Source: Mycolicibacterium phlei
GTDB lineage: Bacteria > Actinomycetota > Actinomycetes > Mycobacteriales > Mycobacteriaceae
Direction of reading: 5' to 3'
Assembly (NCBI RefSeq): GCF_001583415.1
Contig: NZ_CP014475.1
Coordinates: 3,720,001-3,784,000 of the forward strand
DNA: 64,000 nucleotides
Below the pieces are notes generated by a model that saw only the letters and a list, made by a program, of their open reading frames with translations, had not been told where the DNA came from and searched no databases. Positions 37,998 through 50,500 of this stretch are shown piece by piece; the first letter of the stretch is position 1; the number at the start of each line of letters is the position of its first letter. The translations under genes and the position numbers were made by a program.

Positions 37998-39404
37998 TTA
38001 CAGCGTGAACAGCTGATTCATCCGGGGAACCGTTGCCGGCCATCCGAATTCGCGGTCGATCCGCCTACGCAGCGTGTCCGCGGCCTGCGGTTCGCCGTGG
38101 ACGACGAACGTACGCCGCGGTGCGGAGGTGAAGCCGGAGGCCCAGCGCATCAGCTCGTCCGCGTCGGCGTGGGCGGACAGCATCCGCAGGTTGACCACCT
38201 GCGCGTTGATCGGGATCCACTCCCCGAAGATCTTCAGGAAGCGCTCCCCCTCGGCGATCGACCGGCCGCGGGTGCCGGGCACCTGATAGCCGGTCACCAT
38301 GATCGTGTTGCGGGGATCCGGCCCGAACGCCCTGAGGTGGTGCAGAACCCGGCCGCCGCTGGCCATTCCGCTGGCCGAGATCACCACCTTCGGGTCGCGG
38401 CTGGCCGAGATCTCCATCGACTCCTCGACCTCCCGGGCGTAGGTGGCCATCGCGCGCATGCCCTCGTACACCTGCGGCGCCAACCGGTGGTCGCTCTGGT
38501 GGGTGCGCAGCAGATCGCTGGCGTTGATCGCCATCGGGCTGTCCAGGTAGATCGGCACGTCGGCGAGCCTGCCCGCTTCCCGCAGCCGCCACAGGTGGTA
38601 CAGCAGCGTCTGGGTCCGGCCCACCGCGAACGCCGGGATCACCACGGTGCCACCGCGTTCCACGGTCGCGTTGACGGCCTCGGCGAGGGCGTCAGCCGGG
38701 TCGACGCGCTCGTGCAGCCGGTCACCGTAGGTGGATTCGATGACCAGGTAGTCGGCGGCGGGCACCGGTTCGGGATCCAGCATGAGCGGGTCGTCGTAGC
38801 GGCCCAGGTCGCCGCTGAACACGATGCGCCTGCCCTGCCAGACCAGCTCGACGGTGGCCGCGCCCAGGATGTGCCCGGCGCGCCGGAACAGCACGGTCGG
38901 GCCGCCCTCAGACGAGTCGAAGCCGGGCACATCGACCACGCGCCCGAACGGGCGGGTGGTGAACAGGTCCAGCGCCCGCTCGGCGTCACGGGTGTCATAC
39001 AGCGGCAGCGCCGGATGGTGCTTGGTGGCGTGGTGCTTGTTGAGGAACGCCGCGTCGCGCTCCTGCAGCATGGCGCTGTCGCGCAGGATGATGTCGGCGA
39101 CGGCGGCGGTGGCCCGCGTGCAGACGATCGGGCCGCGGAACCCGTCGCGCACCAGGCGCGGCAGATAGCCGGTGTGATCGAGATGCGCGTGGGTCAGCAC
39201 GACGGCGTCGATGCTCTCCGGGCCGACGGGCGGCCGGCTCCAGTTCAGTTCGCGCCACACCTTGACACCCTGGAACAGGCCGCAGTCCACCAGGATTCGC
39301 CGATCGCCGGACTCCAGCAGGTGTTTGGACCCGGTCACCGTGTTCGCCGCGCCCAGGCAGCGCAGCGTCAGGTCGGTGTCCCAGGCGTCGTCGGCGGCCA
39401 CCAC
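37998..39404 (-). CDS. Metallo-beta-lactamase fold beta-CASP ribonuclease-like protein
   Basis: A 468-residue protein with the MBL core (TLRCLGAANTVTGSKHLLE, VLTHAHLDHTGYLP, FRRAGHILGAATVEL, VFSGDLGRYDDPL), the beta-CASP insert (AFAVGRTQTLLYHLWRLRE) and the RNA-specificity domain (VTGYQVPGTRGRSI, LSAHADADELMRW). This is the CPSF73/YSH1-like class that binds two zinc ions and cleaves RNA; the bacterial target is unknown. Either of two adjacent GTG codons (39404, 39401) could start it; no ribosome-binding site is clear. It is convergent with bcp, 3 bases apart. Confidence 0.87.
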   Translation of the reverse strand: MVAADDAWDTDLTLRCLGAANTVTGSKHLLESGDRRILVDCGLFQGVKVWRELNWSRPPVGPESIDAVVLTHAHLDHTGYLPRLVRDGFRGPIVCTRATAAVADIILRDSAMLQERDAAFLNKHHATKHHPALPLYDTRDAERALDLFTTRPFGRVVDVPGFDSSEGGPTVLFRRAGHILGAATVELVWQGRRIVFSGDLGRYDDPLMLDPEPVPAADYLVIESTYGDRLHERVDPADALAEAVNATVERGGTVVIPAFAVGRTQTLLYHLWRLREAGRLADVPIYLDSPMAINASDLLRTHQSDHRLAPQVYEGMRAMATYAREVEESMEISASRDPKVVISASGMASGGRVLHHLRAFGPDPRNTIMVTGYQVPGTRGRSIAEGERFLKIFGEWIPINAQVVNLRMLSAHADADELMRWASGFTSAPRRTFVVHGEPQAADTLRRRIDREFGWPATVPRMNQLFTL

Positions 39405-39536
39405 CGCAGTCTGTCAGAGACCGCCGCGCCCCGGTGAGGGCTTGAGCACTCATTCGGGGGTGACCTTGGGCCCTAGCCGGTGCCGCCCGCGTGGGCGATC
39501 CTGAGCGCTGTTGGCAACGTCAAGGGGGCGACGAGC

Positions 39537-39791
39537 GTGAGCAAGCACGAGATTCTGAAGTTCCTGTGCGGGTTCCTCGCCGGTGTCAGCGTGGTGCACG
39601 CCAGCATCGGGTTGTCGATCGCGGCGGGCCTGCTCGACTATCCCGGCGTGACCCGCAGCACCTGGGATTCGCTGTCCCCGTGGGTGGGGGCGGCGTTCTA
39701 TCTGGTGCTCAGCGTCCTCGTCGGCGTCACCGCCTGGCGGCCCCGGGCGCGGGTGGCCGCCGACCTACGGCGCGAGGTTGGCCAGCAGTAG
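39537..39791 (+). CDS. Small membrane protein, function unknown
   Basis: An 84-residue protein with two hydrophobic segments (FLCGFLAGVSVVHASIGLSI and WVGAAFYLVLSVLVGVTAW) and a basic cytosolic end. GTG at 39537 follows AAGGGGGCG. Its 3-prime end overlaps the convergent M20 peptidase gene by 27 bases. No family recognised. Confidence 0.65.
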   Translation: MSKHEILKFLCGFLAGVSVVHASIGLSIAAGLLDYPGVTRSTWDSLSPWVGAAFYLVLSVLVGVTAWRPRARVAADLRREVGQQ

Positions 39792-41093
39792 CGCCTCGGA
39801 GATCGCGGCCTTCTCGAGCACCCCGAGGTGCAGGCTCTCGTTGACGCTGTGCGCCTGGGTGGCGGGATCCTCCACACCGGTGACGAGGATCTTGGCCTGC
39901 GGGAACGTCTTGGCGAACTCGGCGATGAACGGGATCGACCCGCCGATACCGGTTTCCACGGGTTCGGTGCCCCACGCCTGCCGGAACGCCGCGCGGGCCG
40001 CGTCGTACACCGGCCCGGTGGTGTCGATCGCGTACGGCTGGCCGAGATCCCCGGGGGTGACGGTGACCTTGGCGCCCCACGGTGCGTGGGTCTCGAGGTG
40101 ACGCGTGAGCGCGGCGAGGTGTTCGGCGGCGTCCCCGCCGGGTGCGACGCGCATGCTCACCTTGGCGCGGGCCCGCGGGATCAGCGTGTTCGACGACTTC
40201 TCGATCGGGGTGGTGTCGATGCCGATGACGGTGATCGCCGGTTTGGCCCAGAGTCGTTGCGGCACAGTCCCGGTGCCGATCTCCTGAACCCCGGGCAGCA
40301 TTCCGGTCTCCTCGCGCACCCGGTCGGGTGAGAAGTCGACGTCGGCGGCGGTGGCCTCGTGCAGGCCCTCCACGGCGACGTTGCCGTCGTCGTCGTGCAG
40401 GCTGGCCAGCAGTCGCACCAGCACGCTCAGCGCGTCGGGGACCACACCGCCCCACAGCCCGGAGTGCAGCCCGTGGTCGAGGGTGGCGACCTCGACCACG
40501 CAGTCGGCCAGCCCGCGCAGCGTCACGGTGAGCGACGGCACCTCGGTGCTCCAGTTGTCCGAGTCGGCGATGACGATCACGTCGGAGGCCAGCGTGTCGC
40601 GGTGGGCGGCCAGCAGTCGCGACAGCGACGGGGAGCCCGACTCCTCCTCACCCTCGACGAACACCGTCACCCCGACCGGCGGGTTGCCGCCGTGCGCCCG
40701 GAACGCGGCGAGATGTGTTGCGATACCGGCCTTGTCGTCGGCGCTGCCGCGACCGTAGAGGCGGCCGTCGCGCTCGGTCGGCTCGAACGGCGGGGTGTGC
40801 CACTGGACCGGGTCGCCCTCGGGCTGCACGTCGTGGTGGGCGTAGAGCAGCACGGTCGGCGCGCCCGGCGGGGCGGGATGGCGGGCGATCACGGCGGGGG
40901 CGCCGCCCTCGCTGACGATCTGCACGTCGCCGAACCCGGCGTCGGACAGCAGCCCGGCCACCGCGTCGGCGCTGCGCCGCACCTCGCCGCGCCGCGCCGG
41001 GTCCGCCCACACCGACTCGATGCGGATCAGGTCCTCCAGATCGCGCCGCACCGACGGCAGCACCTCACGCACCCTCGCCACGAGATCACTCAT
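39765..41093 (-). CDS. M20-family metallopeptidase / dipeptidase (Rv2522c-like)
   Basis: A 442-residue M20 peptidase: LLYAHHDVQPEGDP (metal His and Asp), YGRGSADDKAGIATHL (bridging Asp) and FVEGEEESGSPS (catalytic Glu pair), with a dimerisation lid in the middle. It probably hydrolyses dipeptides or N-acyl amino acids in the cytosol. The position next to acpS matches Rv2522c. The ATG at 41093 is preferred to an upstream Arg/Ser-rich extension. Confidence 0.92.
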   Translation of the reverse strand: MSDLVARVREVLPSVRRDLEDLIRIESVWADPARRGEVRRSADAVAGLLSDAGFGDVQIVSEGGAPAVIARHPAPPGAPTVLLYAHHDVQPEGDPVQWHTPPFEPTERDGRLYGRGSADDKAGIATHLAAFRAHGGNPPVGVTVFVEGEEESGSPSLSRLLAAHRDTLASDVIVIADSDNWSTEVPSLTVTLRGLADCVVEVATLDHGLHSGLWGGVVPDALSVLVRLLASLHDDDGNVAVEGLHEATAADVDFSPDRVREETGMLPGVQEIGTGTVPQRLWAKPAITVIGIDTTPIEKSSNTLIPRARAKVSMRVAPGGDAAEHLAALTRHLETHAPWGAKVTVTPGDLGQPYAIDTTGPVYDAARAAFRQAWGTEPVETGIGGSIPFIAEFAKTFPQAKILVTGVEDPATQAHSVNESLHLGVLEKAAISEALLLANLAP

Positions 41094-41103
41094 GGCGTCG
41101 AGG

Positions 41104-41496
41104 CTAGCGCTCCTCGAGGATGGCGACCGCGGCGGCGGTGTCGGCCTCATGGGTCAGCGACACGTGGATCGTGACGTCCTTGAGGTGCTCGGCGATGGCG
41201 CCGGACAGTCGCACCTTCGGCCGGCCCCACATGTCGGTGATCACCTCGATGTCGCGGTGGATGCCCTCGGGCAGCACCGGCCGCTTGGCGAACCGAGATC
41301 CCGACCACGCCTTGATCACGGCCTCCTTGGCGGCCCACCGCGCGGCGAGGTGCCGCGCCGCCGACGAACTCTTGTCGGCGGCGTGGCGCCGCTCCCCCGG
41401 CGTGAACGTCTCGGCGAACACCGTCCCGGGTTGATCGACCTGCTCTGCGAACTCGGAGATGGAGACCAGGTCGATCCCCACTCCGACTATCGCCAT
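41104..41496 (-). CDS. acpS: Holo-[acyl-carrier-protein] synthase AcpS
   Basis: A 130-residue phosphopantetheinyl transferase with Asp9 in VGVGIDLVSISEF and Glu58 in ARWAAKEAVIKAW, the metal and CoA-binding residues. It moves 4-phosphopantetheine from CoA to ACP. Bacterial FAS-I lacks its own transferase domain, so AcpS beside fas presumably activates it. It matches Rv2523c. It is 45 bases from the end of fas. Confidence 0.95.
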   Translation of the reverse strand: MAIVGVGIDLVSISEFAEQVDQPGTVFAETFTPGERRHAADKSSSAARHLAARWAAKEAVIKAWSGSRFAKRPVLPEGIHRDIEVITDMWGRPKVRLSGAIAEHLKDVTIHVSLTHEADTAAAVAILEER

Positions 41497-41516
41497 GTGC
41501 GCAATGCTAACTCGGT

Positions 41517-41543
41517 CTCGGCTATCTCGAGCTCGGCTATCTC
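41517..41543. repeat. Direct repeat at the fas stop codon
   Basis: CTCGGCTATCTC occurs at 41517-41528 and again at 41532-41543, a 15-base period. The second copy runs into the fas stop codon. It fills most of the fas-acpS gap. Its significance is unknown. Confidence 0.7.
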
Positions 41544-44500
41544 AGTCTCGCCCAACCACATACACGTCACCCTCGCCGAGCCGGGCGTCCATGCTGAGCA
41601 GCATCTCGGCCTCGGCCTTCTTCTCCGGCTCGTCGTGGCTGAACCGGCGGTCGGCCGGCTTCTCGTACAGCGGCTGGCCGCCGGCGATCGCCGACGCCAG
41701 CCGGTGCTGACCGGCCAGCACCCGCTCGGCGGCGCGCTTCTGGTAGTCCTCGCGCTCCTCCGGGCTCAGCGTCGCCAGGAACGCCTGCGGATGCACCAGC
41801 GCCACCAGACCCGACACGTGCCCGAAGCCCAGGCTGGTCACCAGACCGGCCTTGAGCGGGAACTTGTCGCCCATCCGCAGCGTCTCGCGCACCCAGACCA
41901 GGTGGGAGGCGCCGGCGAGTTCGTCGTCGACGCAGTCCAGGCTGCGGTTCGGCGGGATCACCCCGTCGCGCAGCATCTGGCACATCCCCATGATCTGGAA
42001 CGCCGCCGCACCGCCCTTGGCGTGGCCGGTGAGGCTCTTCTGCGACACCACGAACAGCGGGGCACCCTCGGACCGGCCGAGCGCGTCGGCCAGCCGCTCG
42101 TGCAGCTCGGTCTCGTTCGGGTCGTTGGCCAGCGTCGAGGTGTCGTGCTTGGAGATCACCGCGATGTCGTCGGCACCGACACCCAGCTTGGCCAGCGACT
42201 TGGCCAGCTGCGACTCGGGTCCGCCACGGCCCGCGCCCAGCGCGCCCAGGCCGGGCGCCGGGATCGAGGTGTGCACACCGTCGCCGAACGACGACGCGTA
42301 CGCCACCACCGCCAGCACCGGCAGGCCCATCTTGACCGCCAGGTCGCCGCGGGCCAGCAGGATCGTGCCGCCGCCCTGCGACTCGACGAAGCCCAGCCTG
42401 CGCCGGTCGTTGGCGCGGGAGAACTTGCGGTCGCTGATGCCCTTGGCGCGCATCATCTCGGTGTCGGCGGTGGCCGCCATGTCACCGAACCCGATGATCG
42501 CCTCCAGCGTCAGGTCGTCGTAGCCGCCGGCGACCACGAAATCGGCCTTGCCGAGCCGGATCTTGTCGACACCCTCCTCGACCGACACCGCGGCCGTGGC
42601 GCAGGCGGCGACCGGATGGATCATCGACCCGTAGCTGCCGATGTAGGACTGCACGACGTGGCCCGCGTAGACGTTGGGCAGCACCTCCTGCAGGATGTCG
42701 TTCGGCTTGTTCCTGCCCAGCAGGTTGCCGTGGTACATCGTCTGCATCGAGGTCATGCCACCCATGCCGGTGCCCTGCGTGCTGGCCACCATGCTCGGGT
42801 GCACCCAGCGCATCAGCTCGGCCGGGGTGAACCCGGCGGACAGGAACGCGTCGACGGTGGTCACCAGGTTCCACAGCGCCAGCCGGTCGATCGACGACGC
42901 CATGTCGGGTGACACGCCGTAGACCGTCGGATCGAAGCCGGTCGGGATCTGCGCGCCCACGGTCCGCGACAGCTTGACCTTGCGCGGCACCCGGATCTCG
43001 GTGCCCGCCTTGCGGGTCACCTGCCAGTCGCTGCTGTCGGGCACCGGCTGGATCACCGTGTGCTCGGGATCGAACGTGTAGAACGCCCGGGCGTCGGCCT
43101 CGCTGGACACCACGAACGTGAAGTCCTTGTCCAGGAACACCGAAACCAGCAGCGGCGACGCGTGATCCGGATCGATCGCACCGTCGTCGACCCACTCGCG
43201 GATGCCGACGCGCTCGATCACCGCATCGTGGTAGCGCTCGACCAGCTCACCCTCGTCGACCAGTTCACCGGTGGCGGTGTCGTACCAGCCGGGGGTGGGA
43301 TCGTCCTCCCACTTGACCAGGCCGGTGGTCCAGGCCAGCTCGAGCACGCCGGCGGCCGACAGCTCGTTCTCGACCTCCATCTCGAAGCGGGTGCGCGACG
43401 AGCCGTAGGGCCCGAGCTCCGCGCCGCCGACGATGACGACCAGGTCGGCCGGGTCGACGTCGAGGTCCTCCCACTGCGGCGGCGGGGCGGCCTGGTAGCC
43501 GCGCGGCGGCGACGGCAGCGCCTTGATGGTGCCCTCGTCGTCGGACTCCTCGGCGGCGGTCTCGGCGACCATCTCCTCGCGGGCCTTGGTGGCCAGCTCG
43601 GCGAGGTCGAGTTCGACATCGGCCAGTCCGCCGGTGAGGTCGACCTCCAGTGGCTCCTGCGCGGCGGCGACCTTGGCGTCGACGTCGCACAGCCGCAGCA
43701 GCAGGCTCGCCATCTCGTCGGTGGTGTAGGTCTTGACCCCGGCGGCCTCGACGGCGTCGACGATGACGTCGTTGTGCCCCATCAGGCCGGTGCCCTTGGT
43801 CCAGCCGATCAGCGCGTGGGCCAGCGAAACCCGCTGCGACCACGACGTCTCGGCCTTCCACCGCTTGACCAGCGCATCGAGCGCGGCCTTGGCCTCGCCG
43901 TAGGCGCCGTCACCGCCGAACATGCCGCGGTTCGGCGAGCCCGGCAGCACGACGTGCAGTCGCGCGGCGATGTCGCGCTCGGCACCGATGTGCGACAGGC
44001 CGGCGATGAGCCGCTCGACCGCCCACAGCAGCACCTTCATCTCCATCTCGGCGCGCGAACCGGCCTCCGACATGTCGCCGGCCACCCGCGGCGCGGCGAA
44101 CGGGAACAGCAGCGTCGGGGTCTGCGCATCCTTGATGTGAATCGACTGCGGCCCAAGGGTTTCGGTCTGCTCGGAGCCGACCCACTGCACCAGCGCATCG
44201 ATGTCGGTGTAGGACGCCATGTTGGCGGGCACCACCCACAGCTTCGCGCCGAAGCGGGCGTTCTCGCGGTACAGCTGCTTGTAGAACGCCAGCCGGTCGT
44301 CGTCGAGCTTCGACGTCGTGGCGATCACGGTCGCACCGCCGTCGAGCAGCTGCGCCACCACCGAGGCCGCGATCGAGCCCTTGGATGCGCCTGTGACAAC
44401 GGCGATCTCGTCGCTGTAGCGACCCTTGCCGGGGTTCTCCGCACCCGCGGCGGCGCGGCCGTACAGCGCGGCGTGGATGTTGCGGCCGGCGGCCAGCGCC

Positions 44501-47500
44501 TTGCCCTGCCACCAGTTGGCCTGCTTGCTGACGATGTGGCCGGCGCCCTCGAAGCGCTCCGACAGCCGCTCCCAGTCGGCGTCGATCTCGCCCTCGTCGA
44601 GCAGCCACAGCCGGGCCAGGTCCTCACGGGCGCTGGCCCACCGGTCGTCGAGCAGCACCGCCTTGCGGCCGTCGAACACCGGCGCCACCAGACGCGGCCA
44701 GTCCGAACCCAGTTCGGCGGTCACCAGCTCGATGAGCTCGGCGTCGGTGGCCTCCGGCACCGACACCGGGGTCTCCAGACCCAGCTGGTTCAGGATCGTG
44801 CGCGCCGCGTTGGCCAGCACACCGTTGGGGCCGGTGACCTGCTCGGCGAACTCGGTCAGCGCGGCCGAGTCGACCACGCCGCCACCGCCACCGGCGGCCG
44901 ACGGCAGCGACACCGAGACACCGTGGCGCGCGGCCACCTTGGCCACCGCGGCGTCGATCACCTTGTCGACATCGGCGGCCGACGCCAGCGCACCGTCGTG
45001 CAGCCCGCCGAGATCACCGCCGCGCACGCTGCTGCCCTCGCGGGTGCCCAGCGCCACCTCGACGGTGACATGCTTGGCCCAGCCCTCGCCCAGTTCCCAG
45101 GTCTTGGCGACCCGCTCGGCGATGTAGGCGGGCCGCTTGCCGGACGGCCCGAGCACGGTGCGCAGCTGGTCGTTGATCGCGTCCGACAGCACCGGACCGA
45201 ACGGCTTGTAGGTGCGGGCCAGCTTGGTCACCTGACCCTTGAGCCCGGCCAGATCCGCCTCGGCCGCACCGTCGATGGCGCCGAGGTTCAGCTCGGAGCC
45301 CAGGTCGACGAGCAGCTGGTTGCGCCGCGAGGACGCACCGTCGGTGATCGACTCGATGGAGTCCAGCGGCTCGATCTGGTCGATGCGCATCTTCGCCGAC
45401 AGCGCGATCAGCGCCATCGTGGCGTCGGCGGCGTCGAAGGTCAGATCGTCCGGGCGCGGACCGCCTGCCGGGGCCGCCGCCGGAGCGGGCACCTCGGCGG
45501 GCGCGGGTGCCGCGGGCGCCTCGGCCGGTGCGGCGGCCTCGGGTTCCGGTGCGGCGTCGTCGATCTCGGGTTCGGGATCGGTGTCGGTGGCGAACAGCAC
45601 CGCGGCGTCACGCTCGGCGTTGAGCACCTCGACGGTGCTGTGCGAGTACTCCGGCAGCTTGAGCGTGTTGGCCGCCAGACCCGCCACCGTCGGCGCGTTC
45701 TTCACGCCGATCTCGACGAACCGCTCGACACCGAGGCCGCCTGCGGCCTCCTCGATGAACAGCAGGTCCTGCGTCTCGATCCAGCGCACCGGGCTGGCGA
45801 ACTGCCAGGCCAGCAGCTCGATGACGACCTTGCGGCACAACTCGACCGGGCGCTCGTTACGCCAGGTGTCGTAGTCGGCGAGGATCTCGTCGAGCGGCTC
45901 GGCGGGCACCAGGTCCCGGATCTCCTGGATGAAGTCGCGGTCCAGCGTGAACGGCCGCGGCACCAGGTTCGGGATGTACTTGCCCACAACGAGGTCGGGA
46001 TCGCGGTCACGCGGCAGCACCCGCTCCAGGCTGCGGCGGAAGTCGTCGACGCCGACGCGCAGCACGCTGGAGTGGAACGGCACGTCGATGCCGGGCACCA
46101 GGATGAACGAGCGCTTGCCGCCGGTGATCTTGCGGCGCCGCTCGACCTCCTCCTCCAGGGCCTCCAGACCGCGCACGGTGCCGGCGATCGCGTACTGCGA
46201 GCCACGCAGGTTGTAGTTCACGATCTCCAGGAATTCGCCTGTGCGCTCGGAGATCTCGGCGACGAAGTCCTTGACGTCCTCGTCGGCCAGGTCGATCTGG
46301 CTGGGCCGGATGGCGGCCATGCGGTAGTTGGAACGGCCCTTCTCGTCGCGCGGCACGATGTCGTGCATCTTGGAGCCGCGCTGGAACACCGCCTCCAGCA
46401 GACCCTCGAGCTCGATGACGCCCGAGACGCAGGCCAGCGCGGTGTACTCACCGACGGAGTGGCCGCAGGTGATCGCACCCTCGACGAACGCGCCCTGCTC
46501 ACGCATCTCGGCCACCTGCGCGGCGGCCACCGTGGCCATCGCGACCTGGGTGAACTGCGTCAGGTACAGCACGCCGTCCGGGTGCTCGTAGTGCACGCCC
46601 GCCGCGATCAGGCTGGTCGGGTTGTCGCGCACCACGTGCAGCACCGAGAAGCCCAGCGTCTCGCGGGTGAACTTGTCTGCGCGGTCCCAGATCTTGCGGG
46701 CCGCCTTGGACCGGGCACGGACCTCCATGCCCATGCCCTTGGACTGGATGCCCTGCCCCGGGAAGGCGTAGACGGTCTTGGGCGCGGCCAGCTGCGCGGA
46801 CGCCGACATCACCAGCTCACCGCCGACCTTCGCGGTGATCTCGAGAATCTCGGCGCCGCGGTCGATTCCGACGCGGTCGACGCGGAAGTCGATCTGGTCG
46901 CCGGGCAGCACCATGCCCAGGAACCGCGACGTCCAGCCCACCACCCGGGCCGGCGGCGCCGGCTTGCCGTCGGTGGCCGCGACCACGTGCTGCGCGGCCG
47001 CCGACAGCCACATGCCGTGCACGATGGGCGATTTCAGCCCGGCCAGCAGGGCGGCGGCGCGGTCGGTGTGGATCGGGTTGTGGTCACCGGAGACCACCGC
47101 GAACGCGCTCATGTCGGTGGGCGCGGTGACGGTGACGTCGCGCCGGCGCCGGCGCGGGGTCTCGGTCGCGTTGTCGGTGATGGCCCCGCCGGCGCGCGGC
47201 GGGTCGGCCAGCTCGGCCGAGCCGGTGCGGCCGCGGATCGCGAACCGCTCCTCCAGCTTGGCCAGCGCGGTGCCCTCGGCGTCGCTGATGGCGACCGAGA
47301 CCGGCACGACGCGGCCGTACTCGGTGTCGGTGGCCGGGGAAACCGTTGCGGTGACGGTCAGTTCGGCCTTTTCCTTCGGCATCGCGGCGAGCAGATGCGC
47401 GGCGTGGTCCAGGTGCACCAGCGACAGCAGACCCTCGACGACGGGGAACCCGTCCTCGGTGGCGGCCGCGCCGATCACCGCGAACACCGCCGGCCAGCAG

Positions 47501-50500
47501 TGGCCGACGAGCGCGTCGGGCACCAGGCTCAGGCCGGGGGCCAGCGGCGCGCCGAACGTGGCGGTGACCCCGGTGTGGTCGGCGACCTGCTCGGGATCCC
47601 AGTCGACGGTGACCGTGGCGGTGTTGTCCTTGACCTCCGGCAGCGCGTCGGGGCCGTCGACGCCGGCGGCGATCGCCAGCACCGACCGCATCGCGGCCGA
47701 GGCGTCCTCGACGGTGACCACCGGCATACCGCCGTTGACCGTGCAGGCCGGCAGCGTGAAGCGGATGTCGATCCAGATGTCGGACAGCGGCACGCTCAGC
47801 GTCACCGTCTCACCGGTGAGCTCCAGCCGGGCGCCGGTGTTCGGGTGGGTGGCCGACCGGTTCTCGTTGACCTGCCACTCACTCGGCGCGCCGATGCGGT
47901 GCACCGGGTTGATCGCGGTGCGGCCGGCCCACAGCACGTCGGGCGAGTCGAGCACCACGGCCAGCGGGCCGGTGACGTCGGCGCGGGCCTGGCGCCGCGA
48001 GACCACCTTGACGGGCTCGGCGCCCGAGGCCAGCACCTCGTCGATGGTGGCCTGCTCGAAGCGGTCGAGCAGCTCACCGACCGGCTCGTCGACGCGGGTG
48101 ATCCCGGCGACCGCCGCGGTGCCCGGGATGATGCACACCTGATCGGCGGAGTAGCGGGCGTCGTGCGCCTGCCACAGCGAGTCGCTGCGCCACCAGCGCC
48201 GCACGTCCTTGTCGATGACCGGCACGAAGTTGACCGGCTTGCCCGGCTTCTTGCACAGCGTGATGAACCACGGCACGTCGGCCGGGTGCAGCCGCAGCGT
48301 CTCGGCCTCCGGGTAGCGCTCCAGCAGCAGCGCGATGGCGCGCTCCGGCTCGTCGAACACGGCCGGGTCGGTGAACAGGGTCGGGATGGGGCCGGAGTCC
48401 TGCGGGTGCAGCCGGGCCTCGGCGCGCTGCAGCATCTCGGCGAAGCGCTCCCGCCAGGTGTCGGCCAGCCAGGGGCTGTCGGGCAGCTTGGTGTCGGCGG
48501 TGCTGGTGCCGTCGCCGATGGCCAGCTCCACGTAGCGCTGCAGCCACTGCAGGTAGGTCATGTCGCCGATGTCGCCGAAGTACGGCTTGCAGGTGGCGGC
48601 CATCGCCTCGATGATCTCGTCGCGGCGGGCGGCGACGGCCTCGGCGTCACCGGCCACCTCGTCGAGCAGCCGGCCGCAGCGGGAGGCGGCGTTGTCGATC
48701 TCGTGGATGTCGGCGCCGAGCTGGCTGCGCCCGGACGCCATGCCGTTCTGGGCCTTACCGGCGCCCACCCAGGCCTCGGTGCCCTTGGTCTCCACCAGCA
48801 TCTTCTTGACCTGCGGGCTGGTGGTGGCCTCTTTGGTGGCCATCGCCGCGGTGCCGACGAGGATGCCGTCGACGGGCATCTCCGGGAAGCCGTACGGCTT
48901 CGACCAGCGGCCGGACAGGTACTCGGCCGCCCGCTCCGGCGTGCCGATGCCGCCGCCCACGCAGATCGTGATGTTGGGGAGCTTGCGCAGGTCGCCGTAG
49001 GTGGTCAGCAGCAGGTCGTCGAGGTCCTCCCACGAGTGGTGACCGCCGGCGCGGCCGCCCTCGATGTGGACGATGACGTCCTTGTCGGGCACCTCGTTGG
49101 CGATCTTGATGACCGACTTGATCTGCTCGACGGTGCCCGGCTTGAACACCACGTGGGCGATGCCGACGCTGTTGAGCTCCTCGATCAGGTCGACGGCTTC
49201 CTCGAGCTCGGGGATGCCGGCCGAGACCACGACGCCGTCGATCGGCGCGCCCGACTGGCGGGCCCGCTGCACCAGGCGCTTGCCGCCGAGCTGCAGCTTC
49301 CACAGGTACGGGTCCAGGAACAGCGAGTTGAACTGGATCGCGCGGCCCGGCTCGAGCAGCTGGGTCAGCTCGGCGATGCGGTTCTCGAAGATCTCCTCGG
49401 TGACCTGGCCGCCGCCTGCGAGCTCGGCCCAGTGGCCGGCGTTGGCGGCCGCGGCGACGATCTTGGCGTCGACGGTGGTCGGCGTCATCCCGGCCAGCAG
49501 GATCGGCGAACGCCCGGTGAGCCGGGTGAACTTCGTCGAGACCTTGACCGAACCGTCCGGCAGCTCAATGGGTTTCGGCGCGAACGAGGACCACGCGGGC
49601 GGCACGTCGGGCTCGGCGCCGACGGTGAACAGGTTGCGCTGCCCGGCGCGGGTGGCGGCGGGCACGATGCCGATGCCCAGGCCGCGGATCACCGGTGCGG
49701 TGAGGCGGGTGACGGTGTCGCTCGGGCCGAGGTCGATGATCCACTTGGCGCCGGCCTCGTGCAGCCGCTCCACCTCGGCCACCCAGTCGATCGGGCGGAC
49801 GAAGATCGACTCGGTCATCTCGTGGGCGAGCTCGGCGTCGATACCGCAGCGCGCGGCCCAGGTGTCGACGAGGTCGACGCCGTCGGCCAGCCGCGGGGTG
49901 TGGAAGCCGACCTCGACCTGCACCGGGTTGAAGACCGGGCTGAAGACGGCGCCGCCGCGCAGCTTGTTCTTGCGCTCAGCCTCTTCCTTCTCGGTGATCT
50001 TCTGGCAGTACAGCTCGAAGCGGCCGAGCTGCTCGGGTGTACCGGTGATGACGACGGAGCGGCGGCCGTTGCGGATCGACAGCACCGGCGGCAGCACGGT
50101 GCGCACGTCCTTGGAGAACTCCTCGAGCAGCTCGGCGATGCGCTGGGGGTCGACGTTGGTCACCGACACCATCGGCGACTTGTCGCCGCGCCCGACCATG
50201 CCGCGGCGCCGCGAGATCAGCGAGCCGGCGGCGCCGATGAGCTGCAGCAACGCCAGCAGTTCGGCGTCACGGGCGCCCTGGGCGCGCAGCGACTCGCAGG
50301 CCATGATGCCCTGGGAGTGACCGGCCATGGCGACCGGCGGGGTGCCGTACAGATCCAGGCCCTGGCGGGTGACGGCGCGGATGGCGGCCATCTGGGCCAG
50401 CAGGATGCCGGGTCCGGAGATCGCGGCGGTGATCAGCTGCTTGGCGGGTGGCAGCGGCTCGTCGGCGGCCAGCGCGCGCACCCACTGCAGCGGTTCGAAC

